From NCBI GenBank assembly GCA_035048495.1, contig CM068552.1, positions 18,602,154 to 18,666,153 of the forward strand: a DNA stretch of 64,000 nt. The letters are read 5' to 3'. Of this stretch, positions 10,931 to 22,660 are shown piece after piece. Origin of the DNA: Euptelea pleiosperma. Taxonomy: Eukaryota > Streptophyta > Magnoliopsida > Ranunculales > Eupteleaceae. Both the position numbers and the translations under genes were made by a program. Position 1 is the stretch's first letter. Each line of letters opens with the position of its first letter. The notes under the pieces are model-generated. The model was given only the letters and a program-made list of their open reading frames with translations. It made no database searches and was not told the DNA's origin.

Positions 10931-13085
10931 AATTTAAACTTAAAAACCTTGAAATGTCTAACCGGCTACAGATTCCAAATTGGACATCTATTTTTTACCC
11001 TGTCTCTTCTAGCATATTTGTTTCAACACAATAGAAATGTTGTAATAGGTTTCGGGGGATTCGGACCTCGTTTGCCCGATTTGGACGTCGAGGTCCTAAA
11101 TTTGACTTAACTTAAAACCTATAATGTCTAAACCTACAACTGACTATAGATTCCTAACCGGACATCTGTTTTTTACTCTGTCTTTTCCAGCATATTTGTT
11201 TCAACACAATAGAAGTGTTGTAATAGGTTTCGAAAAATTCGGACCTCATTTTCTAGATTTGGACGTCGAGGTCCTAAATTTGACTTAACTTAAAACCTGT
11301 AATGTCTAAACTTATAACCGACTACAGATTCCTAACCGAACATCTATTTTTTACCCCATCTCTTCTAGCATATTTGTTTCAACACAATAGAAGTGTTGTA
11401 ATAGGTTTCGGGAGATTCGAACCTCGTTTGCTCGATTTGGACGTCGAGGTCCTAAATTTGACTTAACTTAAAACCTGTAAATGCCTAAACCTATAACTGA
11501 CTACAGATTCCTAACCGGACATCTGTTTTTTACCCCGTTTCTTCCAGCATATTTGTTTCAACACAATAGAAGTGTTGTAATAGGTTTTGAGAGATTCGGA
11601 CCTCGTTTGTCTGATTTGGACGTCGAGGTCCTAAATTTGACTTAACTTAAAACCTGTAAATGCCTAAACCTATAACTGACTACAGATTCTAATCGGACAT
11701 CTATTTTTTACCCCATCTCTTCCAGCATATTTGTTTCAAGACAATTAGAAGTGTTGTAACAGGTTTCGGGAGATTCAGACCTCGTTTGCCTGATTTGGAT
11801 ATCGAGGTCCTAAATTTGACTTAACTTAAAATCTGTAAATGCCTAAACCTATAATTGATTACAGATTCCTAACCAGATATCTGTTTTTTACCCCATCTCT
11901 TCTAGCATATTTATTTCAACACAATAGAAGTGTTGTAAGAGGTTTCGGGGGATTCAGACCTCGTTTGCCCGATTTGGACGTCGAGGTCCTAAATTTGATT
12001 TAACTTAAAACCTGTAAATGTTTAAACCTATAACTGATTACAGATTCTTAACCGGACATCTGTTTTTTACCCTGTCTTTTCCAGCATTTTTGTTTTAACA
12101 CAATAGAAGTGTTGTAATAGGTTTCGGGAGATTTGGACATCGTTTGCCCGATTTGGACGTCGAGGTCCTAAATTTGACTTAACTTAAAACCTGTAAATGC
12201 CTAAACCTATAACTGGCTACAGATTCCTAACCGGACATCTATTTTTTACCCCGTCTCTTCCAGCATATTTGTTTCAATACAATAGAAGTATTGTAATAGG
12301 TTTCGAGAGATTAAGACCTCGTTTGCCCGATTTGGATGTCGAGGTCCTAAATTTGACTTAACTTAAAACCTACAATGTCTAAACCTATAACTGACTACAG
12401 ATTCCTAATCGGACATCTGTTTTTTGCCCCGTCTCTTCCAGCATATTTGTTTTAACACAATCGAAGTGTTGTAACAGGTTTCGGGAGATTCGGACCTCGT
12501 TTGCTCGATTTGGACGTCGAGGTCCTAAATTTGACTTAACTTAAAACTTGTAAATGCCTAAACCTATAATTGATTACAGATTCCTAACCGGACATCTGTT
12601 TTTTTACCCCTTCTCTTTCAGCATATTTGTTTCAAGACAATTAGAAGTGTTCTAACAGGTTTCGGGAGATTCAGACATCGTTTGCCCGATTTGGACGTCG
12701 AGGTCCTAAATTTGACTTAACTTAAAATCTGTAAATGCCTAAACCTATAACTGACTACATATTCCTAATCGGACATCTATTTTTTACCTTGTCTCTTCCA
12801 GTAGATTTGTTTTAATACAATAGAAGTGTTGAAATAGGTTTCGGGAGATTCGAACCTTGTTTGCTCGATTTGGATGTCGAGGTCCTAAATTTGACTTAAC
12901 TTAAAACCTGTAAATGCTTAAACCTATAACTGACTACAAATTCCTAATCGGACATTTGTTTTTTACCCCGTCTCTTCCAGCATATTTATTTCAATACAAT
13001 AGAAGTGTTGTAATAGGTTTCGGGAGATTCGGACCTCATTTGCCCGATTTGGACGTTGATGTCCTAAATTTGACTCAACTTAAAA
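10931..13085. repeat. ~179-bp tandem array in CACTA copy A (12 units)
   Basis: The landmark TTTGACTTAA recurs at 11101, 11279, 11457, 11636, 11815, 11994, 12173, 12352, 12530, 12711, 12890 and 13069, a period of 178-181 bp. Each unit carries a dyad, CAACAC-loop-GTGTTG. The array lies just downstream of the TNPA-like gene. Comparison with copy B (8 units) shows that units 5-8 here are extra. Confidence 0.97.
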
Positions 13086-13294
13086 CGTCATTTTGAGTAC
13101 TTAAATACAACAATGATATGTCATAAATATAGATGTACCTGATCATCATTTGCATCGTCGGATTGATGCTGGTCTTGGCTCGAAGGCGGTATGTTAGCTG
13201 ATTGCATGGAGCGAAAAAATGCAACCATCTGCTCTTGCACCATCCTACTCACTTGCTGCTGCATCTGGGATTGGGCTTGCCGATGCATCTCCTC

Positions 13295-14845
13295 CTATTT
13301 TTGCATTTGCTCGTGCATCTTCTGCATTTGCGACTGCATCTGTTGGAACTCATTTTGAAGAGCCTTATAACTAGAACTGGATGAGCTAGATGATGAGCCA
13401 AAGATCGAAGTCGGCGTCAGGCCTAGACCAAAGCCGCGTACCCGTCCATGTTGCTCTGGGGGCATCACGCTGGTATAAATCTCTTCAGGTGTAAGTGAGG
13501 GAATAGAACTCTCACCACTCTTTGACACTCGACTCTCTCTAAATTTGGACTGCATTCAAAACAAATTAGTTAGTAGAAGACAATTATATTTTTATTTAAA
13601 ATAGACATCTTACGTACCATGATATCAGCAGATGTAGAATCAACTGGCGACCCATTTTTTCTAAAATGGGTTCGGAAGAATAAGTCAACTCGACTCGGTG
13701 TAGTACCGTCTGTCCTACTCCGAGCCTATTCTTGAAGAAAAAACATATAAATTATTAAACAATAACAGGTCAAAGTAACTTAAAAAAATAAGCAATGATA
13801 TATTGAAATCATATACGCACCTCATCATCTCTGTGGCACGCAAAACTCTTTGTGCCCCCAGTATGTTTCATGGTCTGCTTACTACGGTTCGCCTTATTTT
13901 GGTTTGATATTGCCTGCAACAAATTCAATGTCATGACATAGCAAATGGTTAATGAAATTTTATTTTTGAAATACCTGAAACTCATCACTACTCCAGTATA
14001 TGACTAGAGAGGCCCAATCAGCATTTGAGATGCCTATGAGTTTATTTAGTAATCGAAGCTCATCCGTGTCCATGGCATCATAATTTTTCTTCAAATCATT
14101 CCTCCAATCGTTGTATTTAGTTCCCATTGACTGCATGACCCACGGTCTGTGGTCATCGCTGATATCAACTTGTTGCTGAAACGTTAAGCAACAATACTGT
14201 TAAAAATCACATCATTTACTAAAAGTGAAAATGGTTAATAACTAAGTCAAAATTAGTAAAAATAGTATTAAAAAATCACATCATCTACCTTTACTTTTTG
14301 CCACATCCTCTCCTTCGCAAGATCAGGAATGTTAGACCATTTCTTTAACTGCAACGAAGTGTGACCAGAATGCCTAACAACCGTCCCCAATACTTGTCCA
14401 AACGAATGAGCCCCATCACCTACAGGTTGGCCATGTTCAATCCATTCAATTTGTATTTTTTGGCCAAATGGAATGCCAAAATAACCCACTCCTTGTGTGG
14501 GCCCTCTCCTCCGGACTATGGTAGAAGCTGTTTCAAAAATTAAACAAAAAACACATCAATGAGTATACAAAATTTATAACATCAAACAATAATATCAGCA
14601 ATTTATATCATACCAGCGCTACTCGGCGTCGACTGTAGGGCTGGTGATGAGGCTAGCGATGGGGCCGACACTGGGGATGGGGCTGATGATGCATCTCGGG
14701 CTGGCACTGGGGATGGGGCTGACAATGCATCTCGGGCTGGCACTGGGGATGTGGCTGAGGATGGGCCTGGCACTGTCGATGGGGTCAACACTGTCAATGG
14801 GGCTCTCGATGTAGTCTTCCTAGACACTTTATTTTGTCGAGGCAT
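13295..14845 (-). CDS. TNPA-like / Transposase_24 protein of CACTA copy A, six exons, intact by eye
   Basis: Exons inferred from GT/AG sites are 14845-14614, 14527-14289, 14175-13975, 13913-13821, 13725-13618 and 13549-13295. Their phases agree and give 375 residues plus stop with no internal stop. The N-terminus is a low-complexity Ser/Pro/Ala region. Exon 2 starts with RRRGPTQG and later GQPVG, the opening of the plant Ptta/En/Spm transposase family (PF03004, Transposase_24). Exons 3-5 carry W-rich motifs, SNQNKANR and RTDGTTPSR, also typical of that family. The last exon has GRVRGFGLG, a Ser run and a Gln/Met coiled coil. In En/Spm the second protein binds the subterminal repeats; the same role is inferred here. 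The exon 5 acceptor is set at AATAG, because the earlier CAAG would create an in-frame stop. Copy B has stops in exons 2 and 6. Confidence 0.8.
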
Positions 14846-14977
14846 ATTTAAATTCTTGCACGAATAATATTAGGCCATATATGCACGAATAATATTGACA
14901 GAATAAATCAATGTAGAAGAACTCAATTTCATTAATCAAACATATTACAAAAAGAAAATTACAATATATATTAAAAA

Positions 14978-17900
14978 TTACAATGGATCATCCTCATCAT
15001 TGATGAAAGCTTGATCTACTCCATAACCTTCAACAACAAGTCCGTCGACATCATCCCTAACCCAACTGACATCATCATTGGAATCGGATTCCTGTTGGTA
15101 CAACCCGGGCTCATTTACTTGGAAAGACTATTCTTCTAGGTCATCAGTTGACACCATATCGTATGTGTCTCGTGGTATTGTCTTTAGTACAACGCGCCAA
15201 TCAACATTGTTGATGTTTTGGACATAAAAAACTTGTTGTGCCTGATTTGCGAGAATAAATGGTTCATTGGTATTTAAGGTTCGTTTGACATTCATACAGT
15301 TAAACCCATACTCATCTTGTCGGAATCCCACATGAGTCAGGACATCATACCAATGACATTTAAATAACACGATCTGATTTTTGCCAAGATACTGTAGCTC
15401 TAGAATATCATTTAAAATGCCATAGTATTCGACGTTGCCTATTGTTGGGTTCGTGTCTCTCTCGCTTGCAAAGCTATTAGTCTCTCCAATTATAAAAACT
15501 CTACTATTTTGAGTTTTTCTCTTTCTCTCTCTATCTTCTGTGTGAAATCTAAACCCTTTTACAATATACCCCTTAAAAGATTTCATTGTCCAAGAAGGAC
15601 CCGGAGATAACATTTCGAGAGATTCATGTACTTGCTCGCCATTTAATCGCATCTGCGAGACCTAGGCATGTTTGAAAAATAAGGTTAATTGATATTCGCT
15701 TAAAAGTGCGTATTTTCTCCTGTTATCTTCTAAGCGTTTTCACACTCTCCTACGTTAAAATGCTCTATTTATCTACTTTTCTACGTAAGAGTCTCTTTTG
15801 TTGCTTAGAACATACTTTTCTGGACAAAATGGTATATTTGCATGCATTAAACATATTTTCGAAAGTCTAAACATTGAGTCGTTCTGATAAAGTCTCATTA
15901 CGCGCTTCTTCTGTCGCAGGAAACCCCGATGAGACAATTCTCGAGACTTGCGAGCCCACATCGATCAGGAAAGCCCATTATCAAAGCTTAAAGAGCCCAC
16001 ATGCTATGACTAGAAGATATGGGCCAAATATGGGCTGAATAAGAAGACCAAAAAGCTGGCCCAAAGAACGAAGAGAGCAGGAGAGTCAATGACCAAGAGA
16101 CGGACCAAACCGTTTAAAGCCACTTGAATCAGCAAGGAATGATAGTCTACTCTACTGGAGAAGCGTGAGGATGGTCACAGTGAAGACCAGGGTTCCAAAC
16201 CCTCTGCCATCTCCATTTTCTGATGGTTTCTCTCTCATCTCTCCTTATTCTCTCTCTCTTCATCTCTCGGTCATCGGATCTACTGACCTAACCCCAGAAC
16301 TCCTGCCCGTTAGCTCTGGCCCATCTCCTTAAGCTATCGGACCATTGGATCTTCAATCGGACCGTTGGATCTCTCTAGTTCCGTTGATCTACCAATCTGG
16401 GTCCCAATCAAGTCACCATCCATCCGATCGCTATCAGATTGTCTGTCACATTATCTTGTGAGACGATTGACCCGCTGTCCGACCATTTAGTGGACCCCGT
16501 AAATTTCAAAATAATTTTAATTAAATTTAAAAAAATGAGGGGTCTACTAAATGGGGAAATTCCCCTAAGAAAAGTAGGGTTTTACTTAAAAATTTTTTTT
16601 TTTTTTCTTTTATTTTATTTTTGAAAAATACCCTATTTCCATTAAAGGAAATATGGAGCTTTTAAAGGGGAAGGAGAAGGGTTCGTTTGAACCCTAATCC
16701 CCCTCCTATCTCTTGTTCTTCCCCCCTCACATTCTATTCCTCTCTCTCTTCCCTCCCCACGTTTCACAACTCTTCCCTCTCTCTTCACCTTTCTTCCCAC
16801 TCCAAGAAGAGGAGCCGTCAGCCACCACTGTCCTCCAGCGTTCCACCTGCAGCACCTCTCATTGTCCACTGTCCACGCTTCACCAACCGGACCATTCTCT
16901 CCACAACCTGCTGGAGAGGAACCTCTCCATGTGCCGCTTCCATCATTGAACTGCCAGCCCCTTCATCTTCTTCTTCAATCACGGCCGGAGTTGCAGGTCT
17001 GTAACTCCGGCGTTAATGGCGTGAAGAAAGAAAAAAAAAATAATAAAGAAAGAAGGAGAAGAAGAAGAGGTGAAGGACGGCCCCCAACCTTTATTGCTGG
17101 ATTGAACTTCACCTTGCTGCCATCTCCAATCGCGATCTCGTCATTCCTCCAAGCTATCCACGAACTCTATCCTCTCTTTCTTTCATGAACTAAGGGTCGT
17201 TAATCACCATGCTTGCTGTCTACGATCTCTCCTTTCATTGATAGCCCAAAAGAGAAGCCGTCCTCTCCTGTTCACCGTTCTTCTCCCCAAAGCAAACGAA
17301 AACCAGAAAAATAAAACAAAGGAGAAGAGAGGAGAAGAGGAGAAGAAGAAGAAGGAGAGAGGAGAGGAGGCTTACCTCTACAGCACCTCCTTGCTCCACC
17401 TCCATCAAAGCCTGCTGCCTTGTTGCAGCAGCAACTTCATCACCTTCCATTAGCATCGCCTGCTGCTGTGTTGCAGCCACCATTCCGCCTACCACAGCAC
17501 AGTTGCTCACCGTCTCCACCCCTTGCTAGACGAACCAGCCACTTGCAACCCTCCACACCACCATCTTCTCCACGCTGCAACGTCTCCTCCTGTATCTCCA
17601 CATCCCCGGTGAAACCAACGCACCATGTGCACCTCCATCACTAGCCGAACCACCCACCTCCGGCCACAACTTGGCCGACCTCTTTAATGGCCAATCCAAT
17701 CTTCTTCGGTAAGTTTCAAAGGTTAGGAAATTTTTCTCTATAGCTTTCGCTATCTAGTTCTCTCTCTCATTTTCACTCTCTACAACTTAGTGCCTCTCTA
17801 TAGGTTCTTACTTTCTCTCTCTACGTTCTTCTCTCTCTAAAAATCTTGTAGTTTTAATTCTCTCTCTAAATCTCCCTATCTCTCTCACTAGCTTATCTCT

Positions 17901-20900
17901 CTTACTACTCTCTCTATCGATTTCTAGTTTAGTTTTGATTATTGCATAGTTTAATTCAAGTCTTGTAAGAACTTTTCATGTGAATAAATTAGCAGTTTGT
18001 TTCTTTAAATTCTTTTATGCTTTTATTAATTGCAGTAGTTCATCTTTCTAAAAATCACAGAATCCTATTTTAAAAATCTATCTCACCATTCTCACCTCTC
18101 CATCCTCTGTAGCATCAACTTTTGGCAAAAAGATCCATCATTTAATATTCTTCAATCGCGCGAACTAACCCCGAGTGCGGATCGACATCCGACACGAATC
18201 CCTATACAAATATCTCCATATTTTGCAGGATAATCGGATTAAATTTACAAATGTGTTGAAGTTAGGGTTTCCATAACCAATGACGCAGAAAAAACCTCGC
18301 TTTCATTAATACATTTAAATTATATATAATTACACTTAAAAAACAAAAGTGTTTATATGATATCTAAACCTTACATGTTGTTTAAACCATGAAGAAAACT
18401 CCTTGATATGTTTTAGTTCAACATCCCTAGGTCCCATACGTCGATTATTAGTATTGATTATTAGTTTGTGTTGCCTGTACAATAAATAACACGTCAATAA
18501 GTACAAATTTATATGAAATATATATCGAAAATAGATTTGGAACGATTAGTCTTACTCAATAAATGGAGTGACTTCAGGGCAGTTGTTCAGCACATAGAGA
18601 TGAGCTTGTTCCTAGTCAAGGTTGCTTAGCATGTATGTTGTAGCCTTCCCTATGGCACGACCAATTCTGTGAAAATGGATAACTTCCCACGTGATTCAGC
18701 ATCAATAGCATCGCTATTCTGTTGTGGCCGGTTGAATCTCGTTTCAATGTCATGCAAGTATCTCGAGCAAAATATCAATGATTCTTCACAAATATACCGT
18801 TCGACAATTGACCCTTCCAGATAATTTTTATTTTGAACATATGTTTTAAGCCTATGCAAGTACCTCTCAATTGGATACATCCACCGATATTGTATGGGTC
18901 CGGCAACCTTGGTTTCACCGGCTAGATGAATGGGCAAGTGCACCATTATATCAAAAAATGCCGGCGAAAAGATCATTTCTAATTTGCAAAGTGTTACAAC
19001 AATCTGTGATTCAAGTTGCTCCAATTCCTTCACATTCAACACCTTTGAACATAACTGCCTGAAGAACGTGGACAACTCAATCAAAATTGAACACACATTC
19101 TTTGGTAAGTTATCATGTATTGTAAGCGGAAGAAATTGTTGCATGAGAACATGGCAATCGTGACTCTTGAGCCTCGAGATCTTGCACTGCTTCACTTGAA
19201 CACATCGTGAGAAATTAGATGAATAACTATCTGGAACCTTCACATCTTTCAAGATTTGACAGAACTTCCTTTTCTCAACCAAAGATATTGTGTGACATAC
19301 AGCGGGAAGTAAAAGTTTTCTCCCATTTGGAATGGGGTGAAGTTCATTCCTTATACCCATTAATTTCATATCCAGACGAGCCTTCAGGTTGTCTTTAGAA
19401 TCCTCCATATTTAACAGTGTCTCGATCACATTATCACACATTCTTTTCAATGTGCATGACATCCAAATTATGCCACAACAAGAGATCTTTTCAATACGGC
19501 AATTCAAAGAAAATGCTCTTATATTTTCAATTCTTAGGTAAATTGCAATCATCCCTCTTTCTCTTCCTCCCAGTTTTATCCTTATCTGACTTCTCAAATA
19601 TTATCTGCTCGTAGTCTCATAACTGGTCGAGCACATCCCCACCAGTCAAAGGTTTTGGAGCACTTTTTAATTCTTTTATGCCATTAAATGACTTCTTATT
19701 ATGTCAGAATTTATGATCAATTGGTAGGAATCGACGATGTCCCAGGTAATATTCTTTGTGTCCTTCTTGCAATTTGACTGAACAAGTATCCTTGTGGCAT
19801 GAGGGATAAGTAAGTTTTCCCTTAGTGCTCCACCCTGACAAGTTTGCAAGTGCAGGGAAGTCATTAATAGTCCATATGACTCCTACATGACATCGAAAAT
19901 TTTGTTTTAAAGAGGCATCGTATGTCTCAAATCCATCTGTCCATAATTCATTCAATTCTTCGATCAATGGTTGCAGGTACACATCGATGTCATTCCCAAG
20001 AGCCTTAGGACCAGGAATAAGCAACGTCAACATGAAAGAAGTTTGTTTCATACACATTCATGGCGGCAAATTATATGGAATAATAATTACGGGCCATGTA
20101 CTGTGAGGAGTACTCGTATAACTAAAAGGAGTGAAGCCATCGCTCCCTATCCCAACTCTAACATTCCTCTGTTCAAAAGCGAAACGATGGGTATTTCTCG
20201 TCTAAAGCTTCCTACGCCTTGGAATCTGTTGGATGCCTCAACACACCATCTTTTGTATGACCCTCGGCATGCCATCTCATGTGTTCGGTTGTTTTTGTAC
20301 ACATAAACAACCTCCGAAGTCTTGGTCTCAACGAAAAATAATGCAAAATCTTTGCAGGTATTTTCTTATCCTCTATAGATGAAGTGGAAGCATCTTCAGT
20401 AGACTGACGTGTAATTGATTTCCACCTGGACTCACCACATACGACGCATTCATTTGCGGTCTCATACTCCTTCTAATATAACATGCAGTCATTTGGACAT
20501 GCATTTATCTTTGTATAATGCATCCCGAGATCCCGAATGATCTTTTTGGATTCATAATGATTCTTGGGCAACGTTTCATCAACAGGAAGTGCCTCCTTTA
20601 ATAATTCAATCAACATGTCGAATGATTTCTTACTCCATCCGTTAAGACACTTCAAGTGTAACAACCGTACAATAAAAGATAATTTTGAAAATTTTGTGCA
20701 ACCTAGGTATAGGTTAGTCTTGGCATCCTTTAACAATTCATAAAATTTATTCACTTTCGGATTTAGCTCAGTCGATCCAGTCTCATTCAATTCATTCTCC
20801 TCTTCATGATCAAAGTTCGCCATTCCATATGCATATTGTAACATTCCTTGCATATCATCACGCTCGTCAGCCTCATCACTCATATATTCATTATCATACT

Positions 20901-21123
20901 CCCCATGGTATAATCAGACAGTATAATCTGGTATTATCCCAATCAATACTAGGTCCCAATATACTTCTAGTCGATCCTTTAGGAACGCATGACAATATTT
21001 TTTACATGGACACTTGATCTTGTCTTCATACTCTGAACGAGAAAATGTAAAATCCAAGAATTGTTCTACTCTATTTAGATACTCGGGGCTATTTCTTGGC
21101 TTCCCAACCTAACTTTTATCCAT
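14978..21123 (-). pseudogene. TNP2-type CACTA transposase, copy A, multiply broken
   Basis: From 21123 leftwards come a transposase-associated domain (PF13963-like, with a CPC-KYCH zinc motif), the Tnp2 core (PF02992-like, about 20.8-19.4 kb, ending in LPYWKDLLLRHNLD in copy B), DUF4218 (about 19.1-18.7 kb, with HLPIHLA and YPIERYLHRLK) and DUF4216 (15652-15128). A tail follows to TAA 14978-14980. This enzyme would cut and join the element ends. Stops lie at 21109-21111 and 20914-20916, at 20473-20475, at 20212-20214 and 15128-15130 (the last two shared with copy B), and at 19704-19706. A frameshift lies near 19480-19600. A solo LTR splits the gene between DUF4218 and DUF4216. The first ATG at 21123 is supported by copy B, where the frame is open. 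Confidence 0.88.
15690..18305. mobile_element. solo LTR (2616 bp) inserted in the copy A transposase gene
   Basis: It begins TGATATTCGC and ends CGCTTTCA, flanked by TTAAT on both sides (15685-15689 and 18306-18310). Copy B has the uninterrupted site with one TTAAT near 47449, so both borders are exact. TG...CA ends, a 5-bp duplication and no coding region indicate a solo LTR left by recombination of a full element. The family is not certain; the length suggests Ty3/gypsy. CT- and GA-rich stretches at 16.2-17.9 kb generate spurious ORFs. Confidence 0.9.
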
Positions 21124-22384
21124 CGGAAGATCTCCTTCAAAATGACACTACCTTCAACTGAAATTAAGTACGTTGTTACACACAACTCAAATGCACATGC
21201 ATCATACTTCCTATCTCCTCTCTAAAGGGTGGGTTGATCCTATCCCATTCAGGAATGCATAATCTCTGGTACGCTTAATAGCCAAGTGATTATTTCTCTT
21301 TGAAGGAAAATTTCGGCAGCATTTCCCCATAGTTCTCCAAGTACACGACTTAGATTAGGGGCAAACATGTCATATTGTCTAAATATGTACCCAGAGAACA
21401 AGAGAATGCTCACCGAAGCTGTTCTCCAAATGGAAATAAACACTTTAACTACTGACTGTACCAGAGATTATGCATTCCCAAACTGTCCAAAGGGACAATT
21501 CAAGAATCAACAGCAGACAATAACTCTTTATCACCAAAAGGACAAAAAAGTTGTTCACTTGAATTTAGTCTCAAATGAGAACTAAACGTCATAGTTTACA
21601 ACTAATCTATTCCAAATAGGTGATAAGCCACATAATTGTCACAAAGTGATTCTTGAACGGGAGATCTAAGGTTTAATGCATATATATGCATGATGTGTGT
21701 GTGTGAGCACAATTCACATTTATATACAACATAAAATTAAGATAAATTAACAATTGCTAACTAAGAACATAAAAAATGGAAATAGAAATCCAATCCAATA
21801 TTTAGAAAGCTTATTGAAAGTGTGAATTAGGATTCATAAAAAAGTGTGAATTAGCATAACACTAATTATATTCAAAGCAATTGAAATGGGACAAACAATA
21901 ACATCATTAAACATTAAACTAACAGTATTACTTAGTAATAAACTTCTAGTACAGTGAACAAATCCTTCAGAACTTTGGAAGAAACTTGGTACGTAAGGCT
22001 TGAGCAAAAGTATTACTATGTGCTTACAAATCAAAGGGCCTCCTCTAAAGGGTTTATCCTTTCTAAAGTGTGTTGATGAATGTTAAAAGTCTTTTATTCG
22101 CTTGCTTCCATCATTTTAACTTATGTGCTTCTACATTGAAATGTTTGCTGTCATGCAAAACTAGGGAAACTAACTGCAAATTTTGTAGGAAAATATGGTC
22201 CTTAAATGTAATCTACCTCACACTATATAGGCGTCAGTACCAAGTCATCGATCGAAATGGATTGATTTGTGGGAATGAATTCTCACCTATCCTGATGGGA
22301 AATGATTTTCGGGCTTAGTAGGGAAAATAACCTAGATTTAAATGGCTTTGTAGCAAAAATTATACATATTTAAAAGGGTCGGAT
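21124..22384. other. 5' intron/leader region of the copy A transposase, no gene seen
   Basis: AT-rich sequence shared with copy B. It probably belongs to the long first intron of the transposase gene, whose leader exon lies near 25.3 kb. A short GT microsatellite lies at about 21.70 kb. Confidence 0.5.
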
Positions 22385-22462
22385 TGCTTTGTGGCCGTCG
22401 GTATAACTATTGTTACCGACGAACTTCGCTGGCCGTCGGTCTATCCAATTTTTCCTGTAGTG
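22385..22462 (-). mobile_element. CACTA right-end remnant inside CACTA copy A
   Basis: Three GGCCGTCGGT/ACCGACG motifs are followed by TTTTTCCTGTAGTG, a perfect inverted match to the left end of the outer element. The next bases (CAC) do not match the CCT target site, and MITE arm sequence begins immediately. It is therefore read as the end of another CACTA copy trapped in the intron, present before the A/B duplication. Confidence 0.7.
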
Positions 22463-22660
22463 CACCCCTTTGGAGGAAGTAAATACCAAAAAGCAGCCTC
22501 ATTGGTCATTTCTAGTTGTTGGATTCGAGTATTATTCATAGTGGTTTCTAACACTCGGATTCAAGTATTCAAATCCAACGGATAGAAATCACCAATCAGA
22601 CTGATTTTGGTGTGTATGTCCACTTGGGGTTGGCCAAACATTCATGGGGTCAATGTGCTT
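22463..22660. mobile_element. MITE copy, arms partly degraded
   Basis: The right arm (CTGATTTTGG, then GGGTTGGCCAAACATTC) and a weaker left arm form an inverted repeat of the same MITE family as the copies at 23.9, 24.3 and 31.8 kb. Its left edge is cut exactly at the CACTA end remnant. Confidence 0.55.

Noticed and set aside
3643..13085. Regular direct repeats that could suggest CRISPR-like arrays
   Set aside because: The 93-, 58- and 179-bp arrays are head-to-tail repeats without unique spacers, in a eukaryotic transposon setting.
16642..17644. Ser/Pro/Leu-rich ORFs on both strands
   Set aside because: They lie in CT/GA-rich sequence of a solo LTR that interrupts a gene and is absent from copy B. 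No domain signal.
10005..22462. CACTA element ending at 22462, where the termini match perfectly
   Set aside because: The flanks (TCT or CCT against CAC) do not form a target duplication. 25764 and 54839 are followed by CCT, matching the left flank, and a likely leader exon and subterminal repeats lie just inside them.
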